DNA from: Turnera subulata
Taxonomy: Eukaryota; Streptophyta; Magnoliopsida; Malpighiales; Passifloraceae
Length of the DNA: 64,000 nucleotides
Direction of reading: 5' to 3'
Assembly: GCA_028386065.3 (NCBI GenBank)
Contig: JAKUCV010006839.1
Span: forward strand, 1 to 64,000
Part shown: positions 22,547-33,400 of the stretch, piece by piece
How the letters are laid out: the number at the start of each line of letters is the position of its first letter
Numbering within the stretch: position 1 is the first letter of the stretch
Notes under the pieces: generated by a model
The model's database searches: none
What the model saw: the letters and a program-made list of their open reading frames with translations, nothing else
What the model was told of the DNA's origin: nothing
Made by a program: the position numbers and the translations under genes

Positions 22547-23611
22547 ATGGCAAATCTTGCAAAGCTTAAGTTTGAGGCCCTAGATATTTCCGAAAGAAAT
22601 TATCTATCATGGAGACTAGATGCAGAAATGCATTTAGATGCTCAGGGCCTGGGAGATATCATAAAATCTCCTCAAGATAAGGGAAAAGCCGTTTCTACTC
22701 AAGATAAAGAAGGGACAAGTCAAGAAAAGGCAAAAGATGTATCTAGTCAAGATAAGGCAAAAGACATGATCTTTCTCCGTCATCATCTTCATGATAGTCT
22801 AAAGACGGAGTATCTTACTGTCAAAGATCCTGCAGATCTTTGGAAGAATTTGAAAGAAAGGTATGATCACCTGAAGATGGACATACTCCCAAAAGCTCGT
22901 TACGAGTGGATGCACCTAAGGCTGCAAGATTTTAAATTTTTGCATGAATATAATTCAGTTGTGTTTCGAATCAGCTCTCAGTTAAAACTGTGTGGAGAAG
23001 ATATTACTGATGCTGATATGTTGGAAAAAACATTCTCTACTTTCCATGCATCAAATGTGCTCCTACAGTAGCAATATCGTGAAAAGGGTTTCACAAAATA
23101 TTCTGATTTAATTTCTTGCCTCCTGGTAGTTGAACAAAATAATGAGCTATTGATGAAAAATCATGAGTCTCATCCCACTACTTCTACTCCATTCCCAGAA
23201 GCGAATGCAGCAGTACATGATAATTCTGGTCGTGGCCGTGGAAAAGGTCGTGGCCGGGGACGTGGGCGTGGACGTGGAAGGAACAATTTTAATCACCGTG
23301 ACCGCAATATTTATAACCATGGTAAGGCTAAAGGAAAACTGGCTAATGATGCCAAATATAATGATAAGAAAAATCACGAGACAGTCTGCTATCAATGTGG
23401 CATGACAGGTTATTGGTCACGGACATGCCGTACAGCGAAGCACTTGGTAGAACTTTACCAATCATCTTTGAAAGGAAAAAATAAAGTTGCTGAAACAAAT
23501 TTTGTCCAAGATGATGACCAAGATGCTGCCTTCCAGTTCGACTCATATTTCGATATCGATGATTATCTTGCTGATCCAGAAGAAGCAAGCAAGAAAATAA
23601 AGCAAGAATAA
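22547..23611 (+). pseudogene. gag of the autonomous copia, one in-frame stop
   Basis: The frame starts MANLAKLKFEALDIS with 'YLSWRLDAEMHL' near residue 25, the usual N-terminal Gag motif of this copia lineage. A stop (TAG, 23069-23071) interrupts it at codon 175; the same frame continues to 23611. The C-terminal part has a Gly/Arg-rich RNA-binding stretch (23228-23280) and a nucleocapsid knuckle CYQCGMTGYWSRTC in which the usual His is Tyr, so zinc binding should be weakened. Gag assembles the particle and packages RNA. Gag ends 145 bp before the pol ATG and in a different frame. Confidence 0.85.
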
Positions 23612-23756
23612 TCTTGTTGTCTATTTCCATGTATTTTATATTTATGTTCTTATCTGTTATTTATTTTTATTAATGTTATTAATGTTCTTTTAATTTGTAA
23701 TAAATTTCAGTTCAATATTACTTTCTTATGTATGTTTTATTTTCTTTTATGAAGAT

Positions 23757-26700
23757 ATGGACATTCAACTATTTGGTTACAAGAACAATGACTCAGATAT
23801 CTGTCTAGCAGACAGTGCAACCACTCATTCCGTATTTAATAAACGGAAATATTTCTTTACTTTGAAATTTGAAAAGGCATATGTTAGTACAATCTCTGGT
23901 AGTACAAAAATAATTGAAGGCTCCGGAAGAGCTCAAATTCTACTACCAAAGGGAACAAAAATAATCATTGAAAATGCTTTATTCTCATCAAAGTCTCAAA
24001 GAAATTTATTGAGTTTTGAGGATATCCGTTTAAATGGATATCATACTGAGACAATGAATGAAATAGATGCTGAATATCTCTATATTACAAAAGTCACCAC
24101 TACAGGTAACAAACAAGTTGTGGAAAAATTACGTGTATTATCTTCTGGATTGTATTACACAAATATTCGAGTCATTGAAAATTATTATACCCAGCCAGAA
24201 GCTGGCACCAGCCTGAAGCTGTCTAATGATTTAAAAATTTGGCATGATCGGTTGGGCCATCCTGGATCAATAATGATGCGTCGAATTATTGAAAATTCAT
24301 TTGGTCTTCCATTGAAAAACCAGAAGATTTTTCAATCTAATGAATTTACATGTGCTGCTTGTTCACAAGGAAAATTAATTATCCGGCCTTCATATGACAA
24401 AGTTGGTTCTGAATCACCAGCATTTTTGGAAAGAATTCAGGGAGATATTTGTGGACCTATACATCCACCGTGTGGACCATTTAGATATTTTATAGTTTTA
24501 ATTGATGCATCAACTAGATGGTCCCATGTGTGCCTGTTGTCCTCACGCAATTTGGCGTTTGTGCGCTTATTATCACAATTGATCAAATTGCGGGCGCACT
24601 TCCCTGATCATGCAATTAAGATTATACGTCTTGATAATGCTGCTGAATTCACCTCTAAGTCGTTTAATGACTATTGTATGTCAATTGGAATTGTGGTTGA
24701 ACATCCTGTAGCTCATGTTCATACCCAAAACAGTCTAGCAGAATCGTTGATTAAACGCCTTCAGTTGATTGCGAGGCCATTATTGATGAGATGCAAACTC
24801 CCCGTTACTGCTTGGGGACATGCTATTTTGCATGCATCAGCACTTGTGCGCATCAGGCCAACAAGCTATCATAAGCTCTCCCCCATTCAATTGGTTCATG
24901 GTCACGAACCTAATATCTCCCATCTTCGGACCTTTGGTTGTGCAGTATATGTGCCAATTGCTCCACCACAACGAACTAAAATAGGTCCTCAAAGAAGATT
25001 GGGAATATATGTTGGATATGAATCTCCATCAATTATAAAATATTTGGAACCAACAACTGGAGATTTATTTACAGCAAGATTTGCTGACTGTCATTTTGAT
25101 GTAAATGTTTATCCAACATTAGGGGAAGTAAATAAGCAGCTGGATAAAGAAATTAAATGGAATGCTATATCATTATCAAGCCTTGATCCTCGAACAAATC
25201 AGTGTGAACTTGAAGTTCAAAAGATAATTCATTTGCAAAATATAGCAAATCAATTGCCAGACGCTTTTACTGATATCAATAGAGTGACCAAATCTCATGT
25301 ACCAGCTGCAAATGCTCCTGCTAGAATTGATGTCCCCGAAGGACAAATAAAGATTGCAAATGAATCTAAAGCACGCCAGAAGCGTGGCAGACCACTCGGT
25401 TCCAAAGATAAAAATCCTCGACAGAGAAAAGGAGCAAAGATACAAGATGGCCCCAACGAGGTAATAAAACCTCCTGCAGAGGTTCAAATTAATAATCCTC
25501 TAGAAGAGGATCCTGACATAAATTGTAATGTTCCAGAAGTAACACAGGTACCTGAAATAAGTCAAAATGATGAGATCTCAATCAACTATATTATGTCAGG
25601 AACAAGATGGAACCGATGTGAAATAACCGTCGACGAAATTTTTGCATATAATGTAGCGCTAAATATTATGGAAGGAAATGAGGATCATGAGCCTAAATCA
25701 ATTGATGAATGCCAGCAAAGAAATGATTGGCCAAAATGGAGAGACGCAATTAAGGCTGAGTTAGACTCGCTCATGAAGCGAGAAGTTTTTGGGCCTGTAG
25801 TCCCAACACCTGATGGTGTAAAACCGGTCGGTTACAAATGGGTATTTGTGCGAAAAAGAAATGAGAAAAATGAAATAGTGAGATATAAAGCACGGCTTGT
25901 CGCACAAGGTTTCACCCAACGACCTGGTATTGATTATGAGGAGACATACTCCCCTGTGGTGGATGCAACAACTTTTCGGTATCTAATTAGTCTGGCAGTA
26001 CATGAAAAATTAGAAATGCGTCTAATGGATGTTGTTACAGCCTATCTCTATGGACCTATAAGCCATGATATATACATGAGAGTCCCTGAAGGACTCAAGT
26101 TGCCCGAAGCAACTAATTCCCGGGATATATACTCAATTAAATTGAAAAGATCTTTATATGGCTTGAAGCAATCTGGACGTATGTGGTATAATCGTCTCAG
26201 TGAATACTTGGTAAAAGAAGGTTTCAAAAATGATTCCATATGTCCATGTGTTTTTATTAAAAGGTCCATACATGAATATGTCATCATTGCTGTCTATGTT
26301 GATGATTTAAATATTATTGGAACCCCTGGAGAAGTTTCCAAAGCCGTGCATTGTTTAAAGAAAGAATTTGAAATGAAAGACCTTGGAAAGACAAAACTCT
26401 GTCTAGGTCTTCAAATTGCACATTTAGAAAATGGGATCTTTGTCCATCAGACACATTATACTGAGAAGGTTTTGAAAAGATTTTATATGGACAAAGCGCA
26501 TCCAACAAGTACCCCGATGGTTGTGAGGTCGCTTGATCAAAAGAAAGATATTTTTAGACCTCGAGAAGATAATGAGGAAATTCTTGGTCCGGAAGTACCA
26601 TATCTCAGCGCGATTGGAGCTTTAATGTATCTTGCTACTAATACAAGACCTGATATATCTTTTGCTGTTAGTTTACTAGCAAGATATAGTTCTGCCCCCA

Positions 26701-27317
26701 CTCGCAGACATTGGAATGGGATAAAACAAATTTTTCGATATCTTCGGGGTACAATGGATATGGGATTATTTTATTCATCCGGGTCCAAACCCGATCTAAT
26801 TGGTTATGCAGATGCAGGTTATTTGTCTGATCCACATAAGGCTCGGTCACAAACAGGCTACCTGTTTACTTATGGAGGAACTGCTATATCGTGGCGATCC
26901 ACAAAGCAAAGTATTGTTGCCACCTCTTCAAATAATGCAGAAATTGTAGCCATACATGAAGCTAGTCGAGAGTGTGTTTGGCTAAGATCAATGACACAAC
27001 ATATTCGAGATTCTTGTGGATTGGATAGTGGGAAAGATGTTCCAACAATCATTTATGAAGATAATGCTGCCTGCATTGCCCAATTGAAGGAAGGATACAT
27101 CAAAGGCGACCGGACAAAGCACATATCACCAAAATTCTTTTTCACTCATGATCTCCAGAAGAATGGTGATATTTGTGTTCAACAGATTCGCTCAAGTGAC
27201 AATTTGGCAGACCTATTCACAAAATCACTGCCTACTTCAGTTTTTGAGAAGTTGATAAGGAAGATTGGCATGCGACGATTTCGTGACATCAAGGGAGGCC
27301 AAAATGAGGGGGAGTAG
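23757..27317 (+). CDS. Ty1/copia pol: protease, integrase, RT, RNase H (1186 aa)
   Basis: Protease motif LADSAT at residues 18-23. Integrase zinc domain HHCC: H163, H168, C199, C202. Integrase core D230, D293, E329 (D-x35-E). A basic linker has KRGRPLGSKDK (541-551), an AT-hook-like RGRP core and possible nuclear signal. RT has YKARLVAQGF (709-718), a YSPV motif and the catalytic YVDD at 846-849. RNase H carboxylates are D1018, E1061, D1101 and D1151. No stop or frameshift interrupts it. Domain order and the HPVAHVHTQNSLAES integrase signature place it in copia; I do not assign the lineage. The frame is open upstream to 23694, past an acceptor-like TTTCAG at 23705-23710. Confidence 0.95.
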   Translation: MDIQLFGYKNNDSDICLADSATTHSVFNKRKYFFTLKFEKAYVSTISGSTKIIEGSGRAQILLPKGTKIIIENALFSSKSQRNLLSFEDIRLNGYHTETMNEIDAEYLYITKVTTTGNKQVVEKLRVLSSGLYYTNIRVIENYYTQPEAGTSLKLSNDLKIWHDRLGHPGSIMMRRIIENSFGLPLKNQKIFQSNEFTCAACSQGKLIIRPSYDKVGSESPAFLERIQGDICGPIHPPCGPFRYFIVLIDASTRWSHVCLLSSRNLAFVRLLSQLIKLRAHFPDHAIKIIRLDNAAEFTSKSFNDYCMSIGIVVEHPVAHVHTQNSLAESLIKRLQLIARPLLMRCKLPVTAWGHAILHASALVRIRPTSYHKLSPIQLVHGHEPNISHLRTFGCAVYVPIAPPQRTKIGPQRRLGIYVGYESPSIIKYLEPTTGDLFTARFADCHFDVNVYPTLGEVNKQLDKEIKWNAISLSSLDPRTNQCELEVQKIIHLQNIANQLPDAFTDINRVTKSHVPAANAPARIDVPEGQIKIANESKARQKRGRPLGSKDKNPRQRKGAKIQDGPNEVIKPPAEVQINNPLEEDPDINCNVPEVTQVPEISQNDEISINYIMSGTRWNRCEITVDEIFAYNVALNIMEGNEDHEPKSIDECQQRNDWPKWRDAIKAELDSLMKREVFGPVVPTPDGVKPVGYKWVFVRKRNEKNEIVRYKARLVAQGFTQRPGIDYEETYSPVVDATTFRYLISLAVHEKLEMRLMDVVTAYLYGPISHDIYMRVPEGLKLPEATNSRDIYSIKLKRSLYGLKQSGRMWYNRLSEYLVKEGFKNDSICPCVFIKRSIHEYVIIAVYVDDLNIIGTPGEVSKAVHCLKKEFEMKDLGKTKLCLGLQIAHLENGIFVHQTHYTEKVLKRFYMDKAHPTSTPMVVRSLDQKKDIFRPREDNEEILGPEVPYLSAIGALMYLATNTRPDISFAVSLLARYSSAPTRRHWNGIKQIFRYLRGTMDMGLFYSSGSKPDLIGYADAGYLSDPHKARSQTGYLFTYGGTAISWRSTKQSIVATSSNNAEIVAIHEASRECVWLRSMTQHIRDSCGLDSGKDVPTIIYEDNAACIAQLKEGYIKGDRTKHISPKFFFTHDLQKNGDICVQQIRSSDNLADLFTKSLPTSVFEKLIRKIGMRRFRDIKGGQNEGE

Positions 27318-27445
27318 AATACGCACTGCACTCTTTTTTCCTTCACCAAGTTTTTATCCCACTGGGTTTTTCTTGGTAAGGTTTTTAACGAGGCAGTTCT
27401 TCTAAAGCGTATTCTACCCAAAGTGCAATGACATTCAAGGGGGAG
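27318..27445 (+). other. 3' untranslated region and polypurine tract of the autonomous copia
   Basis: Contains a purine run GAGGGGGAGTAG at the pol stop and the final tract CAAGGGGGAG (27436-27445) directly before the 3' LTR. The region is shared with 12342-12490. Confidence 0.8.
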
Positions 27446-27934
27446 TGTTGTAAATAAATTATGGTGAATGTCATTGTTACCATACAGTAAAACTCATTTT
27501 TACCGTACCCGAATTTACCCCCGGTAAATATTTTACCCCTCAACATAACATCCAATTGGATTCATCCCTTTGGCCATTTACTCACCATAATTCTCTTTGT
27601 CCTAATCTTAATACCATCTTCCTTTACCTAATATCCTTTTGATTTTATCTTATTAAATTAATCATTCTCATTTGTTTTTATCCTCCCATTTTCACCTATA
27701 AATACCCCATTCATTTCCATACACACTTACACCTTCAATCTCCATAAACTCACTCTCTCCAAATTTCCATACACTTCTTTTCTCTCCTCCTTCCATCATT
27801 AATATAATTATTCTCCATTTTATTATTATTAAAGTTTTATTATTTCCTACAAAGTTGTATTATTAACTTGGTCAAGCTTGACCAAGTTTGTATTATTCCA
27901 TCAAATAGTGAAAATGTCCCCTAATTTTATAACA
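27446..27934 (+). repeat. 3' LTR of the autonomous copia
   Basis: 489 bp, collinear without gaps with the 5' LTR, followed by the target duplication TATAG. Confidence 0.95.
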
Positions 27935-28009
27935 TATAGATAGGACTTATTATTGAGAGGCAAGTCCCGTCACGTCCATCTTGCGCATTTATTTCAATAA
28001 GAACATTTT

Positions 28010-28150
28010 TGTCATGAAAGAAAGAAGCAAACAAACAGGACTGGGATGGGCTACAGCTTTGGGTCCTCCACCACCTTATCTGGGAAAGGTAATCTCGGGC
28101 TCGAACCCGCATCAATCGCATGAGTTAAGGCGCTACCAACCATCACACCA
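28010..28150 (-). mobile_element. tRNA-derived SINE head, minus strand
   Basis: Minus strand GGTTGGTAGCGCC (A-box-like, about 28129-28141) and GGTTCGAGCC (B box, 28098-28107) about 30 bp apart, as in tRNA genes and plant SINEs. No cloverleaf with paired ends is evident, so it is not a tRNA gene. The 3' end is not clear. Confidence 0.5.
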
Positions 28151-28204
28151 TCATGAGTTCTATGATACATTATTACCATAAATAATTATATATGAGATTT
28201 AGGG

Positions 28205-28365
28205 GGGCCAGGGCCCCTGTTGGTTCCGCTTAAGCGAGGTCTCGGTTCGAGTCCTCGTGTACACAGAAAATTTCCATTAGGACACTCACCTACCACACTT
28301 AGGTGCTCGACGTGGGTCGAATCCGAATTAGTCGGGGCAAAGCTTCGGATACCGAGGAAAAAATA
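28205..28365 (+). mobile_element. tRNA-derived SINE, plus strand
   Basis: B box GGTTCGAGTCC at 28244-28254, then ACACAGAAAATTTCC. The 3' part has GACGTGGGTCGAATCCGAAT and AGTCGGGGC, typical of plant Au-like SINEs, and ends in a short A run (28356-28362). It needs LINE enzymes to move. Confidence 0.6.
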
Positions 28366-29392
28366 TGAGCATTAAATTTGATAGGCACTCAACGTTATTG
28401 TGATCAAAGAATGTTATTTTTTTTTTTAAACCACACCAAAGAAATATTATCCAAACTACATAAAAGACAATGGAACTGTACTGACATTTATTGATTGATT
28501 GGACAAAGGAAGATGCTTCGAAGCCTGTATTCTATATTTTTTTAAAAAAGAAAACATAGAATCTTGTAGTTATTGAGAAATAATCTGCTTTTATCGGAAA
28601 ATAACACGCTATTAAGCCCTCTTTTTAACAGAATCTTAAATTACTCCTTACCATATGATTTTTGGGAACTTCTATCCAATAATTTACAAAGACTAGTCCT
28701 TTGGCCACGGTGTTGCATGCAAATGATAATATCTTTCGAATTTCTATTGTAATTAATAAATTTACGATTAAATTCAGAACAGTATGTATAATTATTTAGT
28801 GTTTAATTTTTTTTCCCTAAAAACATAATATTTTCGCAGCCACAATATTTACAATGTTGATGTGGGTCCTCTCTTAACTCATTTTGATCAAGCCTCTCTA
28901 AACTCATAACAAGTAAGTACATTGACACATATATAGTATATATAGGATCCGTACTGTTTCATAAGTAACGTTTGCGGGTCTGTACTATTTTTTGTTCTTT
29001 TTACAGGTCCATACTCTTAGTTTTTGTCACTTTTAGGGGTCCGGGGTAGCCCCTCGGATAACGTGGAGCGTCCTGCCAGAAGGTGAGGCGCACTCGCTCC
29101 TTTTTCGGTTTGATTTCAGAGAGTGAGGTACGTGCACTACCAAGTGGGCCCTATTTTTGTATTTTTTATTGTAAAAAATTATTTTTAATTTTTAATACAA
29201 ATTTAATTTATTAAATTATTTTATTTTTTGAAAAAGAAAAAAAATTAAATCCCCCCACAAAATCAGCAGGAAAAAAAACCTTCATTTTTTTTTATACTAA
29301 TCGATGCTTATTCATTTATTTAATGAAAATATGATGAAATACAAAAAAAGTCATTAAGCCAACGAGTACTTGTAAGAATAAAAAGACAAAAA
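28366..29392. other. AT-rich intergenic DNA, nothing recognised
   Basis: No frame or known repeat identified. A GC-richer patch (29030-29110) and a T/A-rich stretch (29160-29260) stand out but have no assignable function. Confidence 0.45.
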
Positions 29393-30468
29393 TGTTGGCC
29401 TAGAAATGAAAAAGAAGCGGGGTTGAATTAGCGTTTCCTTCTTTTTGGCTTTTCTGAAGATTTGGTTCTTGCTATGAAACCAAATATGAAACTAATTAGA
29501 AATGCAGTTATGAGGACAGAAAAGTAAAGGACACAAGCAATTTATAGTGGTTCCCTATGCAGGAGTACATCCACTACCTAAAGGTTCCCCCTTTAGGATT
29601 TCTAACTATCCACTAGCTTGGCTTTTGCAGGGGAGCCAAATAACCTATGGTATACAAGTTTTTGCGGGCTTAACTTGCCAAACCTAACCCAAAACTGAAC
29701 CTAGCTTTGTTTACCCAACTAGATTAACCCATAATCTTGCTGATTGCAACCAATCACAAAGCAAAGCTTCAAGAGTGACTTACTCAAGAAGTTATACAAA
29801 TCGAGCTCAAAGAATATCTCTCAAGGTAAGCACTTTTTCACAACTTAGAATCTCTTGAATGGCTAGGTTGAGTTGCTGTAAGGCTTCAATCCTCTATTTA
29901 TAGATTCTAAGGATGGGGAGGAGTGTTTCTCAACAGCTAGTAGGCTTCCACATGGCACACGAGTTGACTTCTTGCTCTATTAATAAAACTGTCCACGTAG
30001 ATGAGCCATATCTGGATATTTCTTCGGCAAAAATTATTTTTCTTCAAAAAGATTTCCAAAATGGAAAGTGAGGACCACCAAATCTTCTAGAGGAGAGAGA
30101 GATGTGAGGACCACTTTTCTGAATTTTTTCTGACCCTGGGAAAGCAAGTGTAACAGTTAGTGTAGTTGCTTTAATGCCAACTACTTTTCTGGATCACTAC
30201 TGCAACTTTTGGGACCACAGCGCCAACTGCCCAGAAAGTGACTTTTTGGTCGATGCGGTGAAGCAAAATCTTCCTGGTTTTGGTTTCTGCGAGAAACCAA
30301 ATTTTTCTGCCAATACTTAAAACACACAAGGCTTACCAAAATGTTTGTTAATCAACAAAATAATATAATAGTCACTGAATAATCATCATAAATACACTAA
30401 CAAGATTAGTCTTAATTAATTACTTAATTAAGCCTATAATCACATATTTGTTTTGATGCTAGAAGAGT
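29393..30468 (-). repeat. LTR-region of a Sirevirus-like copia relic
   Basis: Starts TGTTGGCC like the copia LTR at 2148 and shares stretches with it (ATCCACTACC..., GATTTCTAACT, GGCTTTTGCAGG near 29580-29640). It includes ATTTGGTT...AACCAAAT inverted repeats (29460-29485; 30280-30300). No primer site follows its left end, so it is the 3' LTR of a minus-strand element. The right end is cut at 30468 by a gypsy LTR, and the inner LTR boundary is uncertain. Confidence 0.55.
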
Positions 30469-33400
30469 TGAAACACCCCGACCCAAATTTACCCGACACA
30501 CAGTATTTACCGAACAATAGTGCTGACACGTGGCATAAATAGTAAATACAACAGGAAAATCCGGCCCAACGGCCCAAAGATAATATCATGTCACTCGACC
30601 TCGGGTACAATAGTATCAATAGCACAACGGAAGCAATTTTTAATAATCACAGCAAAAGTATGAATCGACTCGATGCAGACTATGGATCCAGATCCGTCAG
30701 AGGAGATGTCGCAGCCTGCCATGATGCATACCTACACAAAGAACAACGTAGCCTGCCGATGGGGCAGGTGAGGAGTGAGATTCTCCATAATCTCACCGAC
30801 ACATAACTCAAGATGAACAACATAGGATATACTTATCAGTCAAGAGCACTTCAATATGGCATACGAGTAGTGAACAAAACATATAACAAATACAGTCACA
30901 AAGAACAATGCGGACTATGCAAATGTCCACCCCATCGACTATGCAATGCACTGACCACCCAACACCTCATAGACTATACAAAACTCTAGTGCCCGACCAG
31001 GACACCTCAACTCAACTACATATTGGGTAACCGACCCACTCTATACAACACATACTCTAGTCCTGTCTGTAACGTCCATGCTTGTCGACTGTCACTACAG
31101 ACCAACACGAGACCTTTCCAACATGCTTTGTCCTTACTCGCATGCTTCTGGGGAAAACTTCCCAGGAGGTCACCTATCCTAGAATTGGTCCAAGTCAAGC
31201 ACGTTTAACTTTGGAGTTTTTCTGGAATGAGCACCGAAAAGGTAGGTGCACCTTGTTAATATAGTTAGTACCTATCAAGTCGTTTAAGCTATTCCCCATT
31301 GTACAGTCTCACACCTGTACAACCTCGAAATCACTTCATTTGAGCTATTCTTAATTATACAGTCCCATACCCATATAATTACGAAATCGCCCCAACTGTG
31401 CAGCCCCATCCCTACACAGTCTCAGGATCTCTCCTATTCCGGTGTGGAATCGGTTCGTTCATGTGCCCCTCAGTCTAGAAGCCTGCCAGAAGCCGCTCCT
31501 TGTCCATGCTCATCCCGACACCGGCGTACACTTCCCGCCCTCATAGACCCAGGGTGTCACAGGCCCACCAGCTTCCGCTAGGTTCGTCCCCGAAACCCAC
31601 ACCGTACTAGAGGAGTCCTGGAGCTCCGCTACCAACTGTAACGTCCCGGCTTGTCGACTGTCACTATAGGCCAACACGAGACCTTTCCAACATGCTTTGT
31701 CCTCACTCGCATATTTCTGGGGAAAACTTCCCAGGAAGTCACCCATCCTAGAATTGCTCCAAGTCAAGCACGTTTAACTTTGGAGTTTTTCTGGAATGAG
31801 CACCGAAAAGGAAGATGCACCTTGTTGATATAGTTAGTACCTATCAAGCCGTTTAAACTATTCTCCATTGTACAGTCCCATAATTGTACAACCTTGAAAT
31901 CACTTCATTTGAGTTATTCTTAAATATACAGTCCCATACCCGTATAATTATGAAATCGCCCCAACTGTGCAGCCCCATCCCTACACAGTCTCAGGATCTC
32001 TCCTATTCCTGTGTGGATTCGGTTCGTTCGTATGCCCCTCCGTCTAGAAGCCTGCCAGAAGCCGCTCATTGTCCATGCTCATCTCGGCACCGGCGTACAC
32101 TTCCCGCCCTCATAGACCCCGGGTGTCACAGGCCCACCAGCTTCCGCTAGATTCGTCCCCGAACCCCACACCGTACTAGAGGAGTCCTGGAGCTCTGCTA
32201 CCAACTGTAACGTCCCGGCTTGTCGACTGTCACTACCGACCAACACGAGACCTTTCCAACATGCTTTGTCCTCACTCGTATGTTTCTGGGGAAAACTTCC
32301 CAAGAGGTCACCCATCTTAGAATTGCTCCAAGTCAAGCACGTTTAACTTTGGAGTTTTTTCTGAAATGAGCACCGAAAAGGTAGGTGCACCTTGTTGATA
32401 TAGTTAGTACCTATCAAGTCATTTAAGCTATTCCCCATTGTACAGTCTCGTACCTATACAACCTCGAAATAACTTCATTTGAGCTATTCTTAATTATACA
32501 GTTCCATACCCATATAATTATGAAATCGCCCCAACTGTGCAGCCCCATCCCTACACAGTCTCAGGATCTCTCCTATTCCGGTGTGGATTCAGTTCATTCG
32601 TGTGCCCCTCCGTCTAGAAGCCTGCCAGAAGCCGCTCCTTGTCTATGCTCATCCCGGCACCGGTATACACTTCCCGCCCTCATAGACCCCGGGTGTCACA
32701 CTATCAGACTATACACAACAGAGGTTCCTCATCGTATGATAACATATTGTTACTGTGCTAGCCGATCATCTAATCCGGTACCAAAACAATCTCAAAATCA
32801 CGTGAGCCTCGCTCACCGGGTAGCCGGCAACCAGCACAGACCATACCCAATCAACATCACAAACCGGTCCCCGGGTAGAATCACAACACAGCACGGCATC
32901 AGCAGTCACCACAACAACTCGTAACCACAACAAAAACAATTCTCAATATTCAATCAAAAACGACAAGTGATACTCATCCGTCAATTATCAAAAGAAGCCG
33001 ACAACAAACAAAGGTCAACTGGCAACCGATGCCAACAACAATAGACTACTCACGACCAACGACAACAAACAATACCCGCAAACCGACAACCTATGCCGAC
33101 CACGGTCATCCGACTAAACTGATGACTGAAAACCTCCCTGGGTATGATCATGAGACATCATGCAAATGAACATATCACATCACAGCCCAACAAAGCAAAA
33201 GCACATCTCAAACACGGATAGACCAAAAGAATATTTATTGTTAATACCAATTTTATCTTCCGAGCCCCTGTCACTGGACAAGCTAGGGTCGTACCTGGTT
33301 ATTAACTAATTCCGGATGCCAGGCCAAAACACAATCCGAGATCAACATCCCAACAACAACCAATCCGGGATCAACATCCCAATATCCAAATCATCCAGGA

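Larger units (their letters stand above)
21797..27934 (+). mobile_element. Near-intact autonomous Ty1/copia retrotransposon
   Basis: 6138 bp, with 489-bp LTRs at both ends that differ at roughly 18 positions by eye, and a perfect 5-bp target duplication TATAG (21792-21796, 27935-27939). The order is LTR, primer site, leader, gag, pol (protease-integrase-RT-RNase H), polypurine tract, LTR. Pol is one unbroken 1186-codon frame; gag has a single stop and an altered zinc knuckle. It probably moved fairly recently and is now close to, but probably not, competent. Confidence 0.95.

Noticed and set aside
25176..25487. 103-codon minus-strand frame
   Set aside because: Shadow of the intact pol on the other strand.
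28098..28254. tRNA genes
   Set aside because: A and B boxes are present but no acceptor-stem pairing or anticodon arm could be drawn; better explained as SINE heads.
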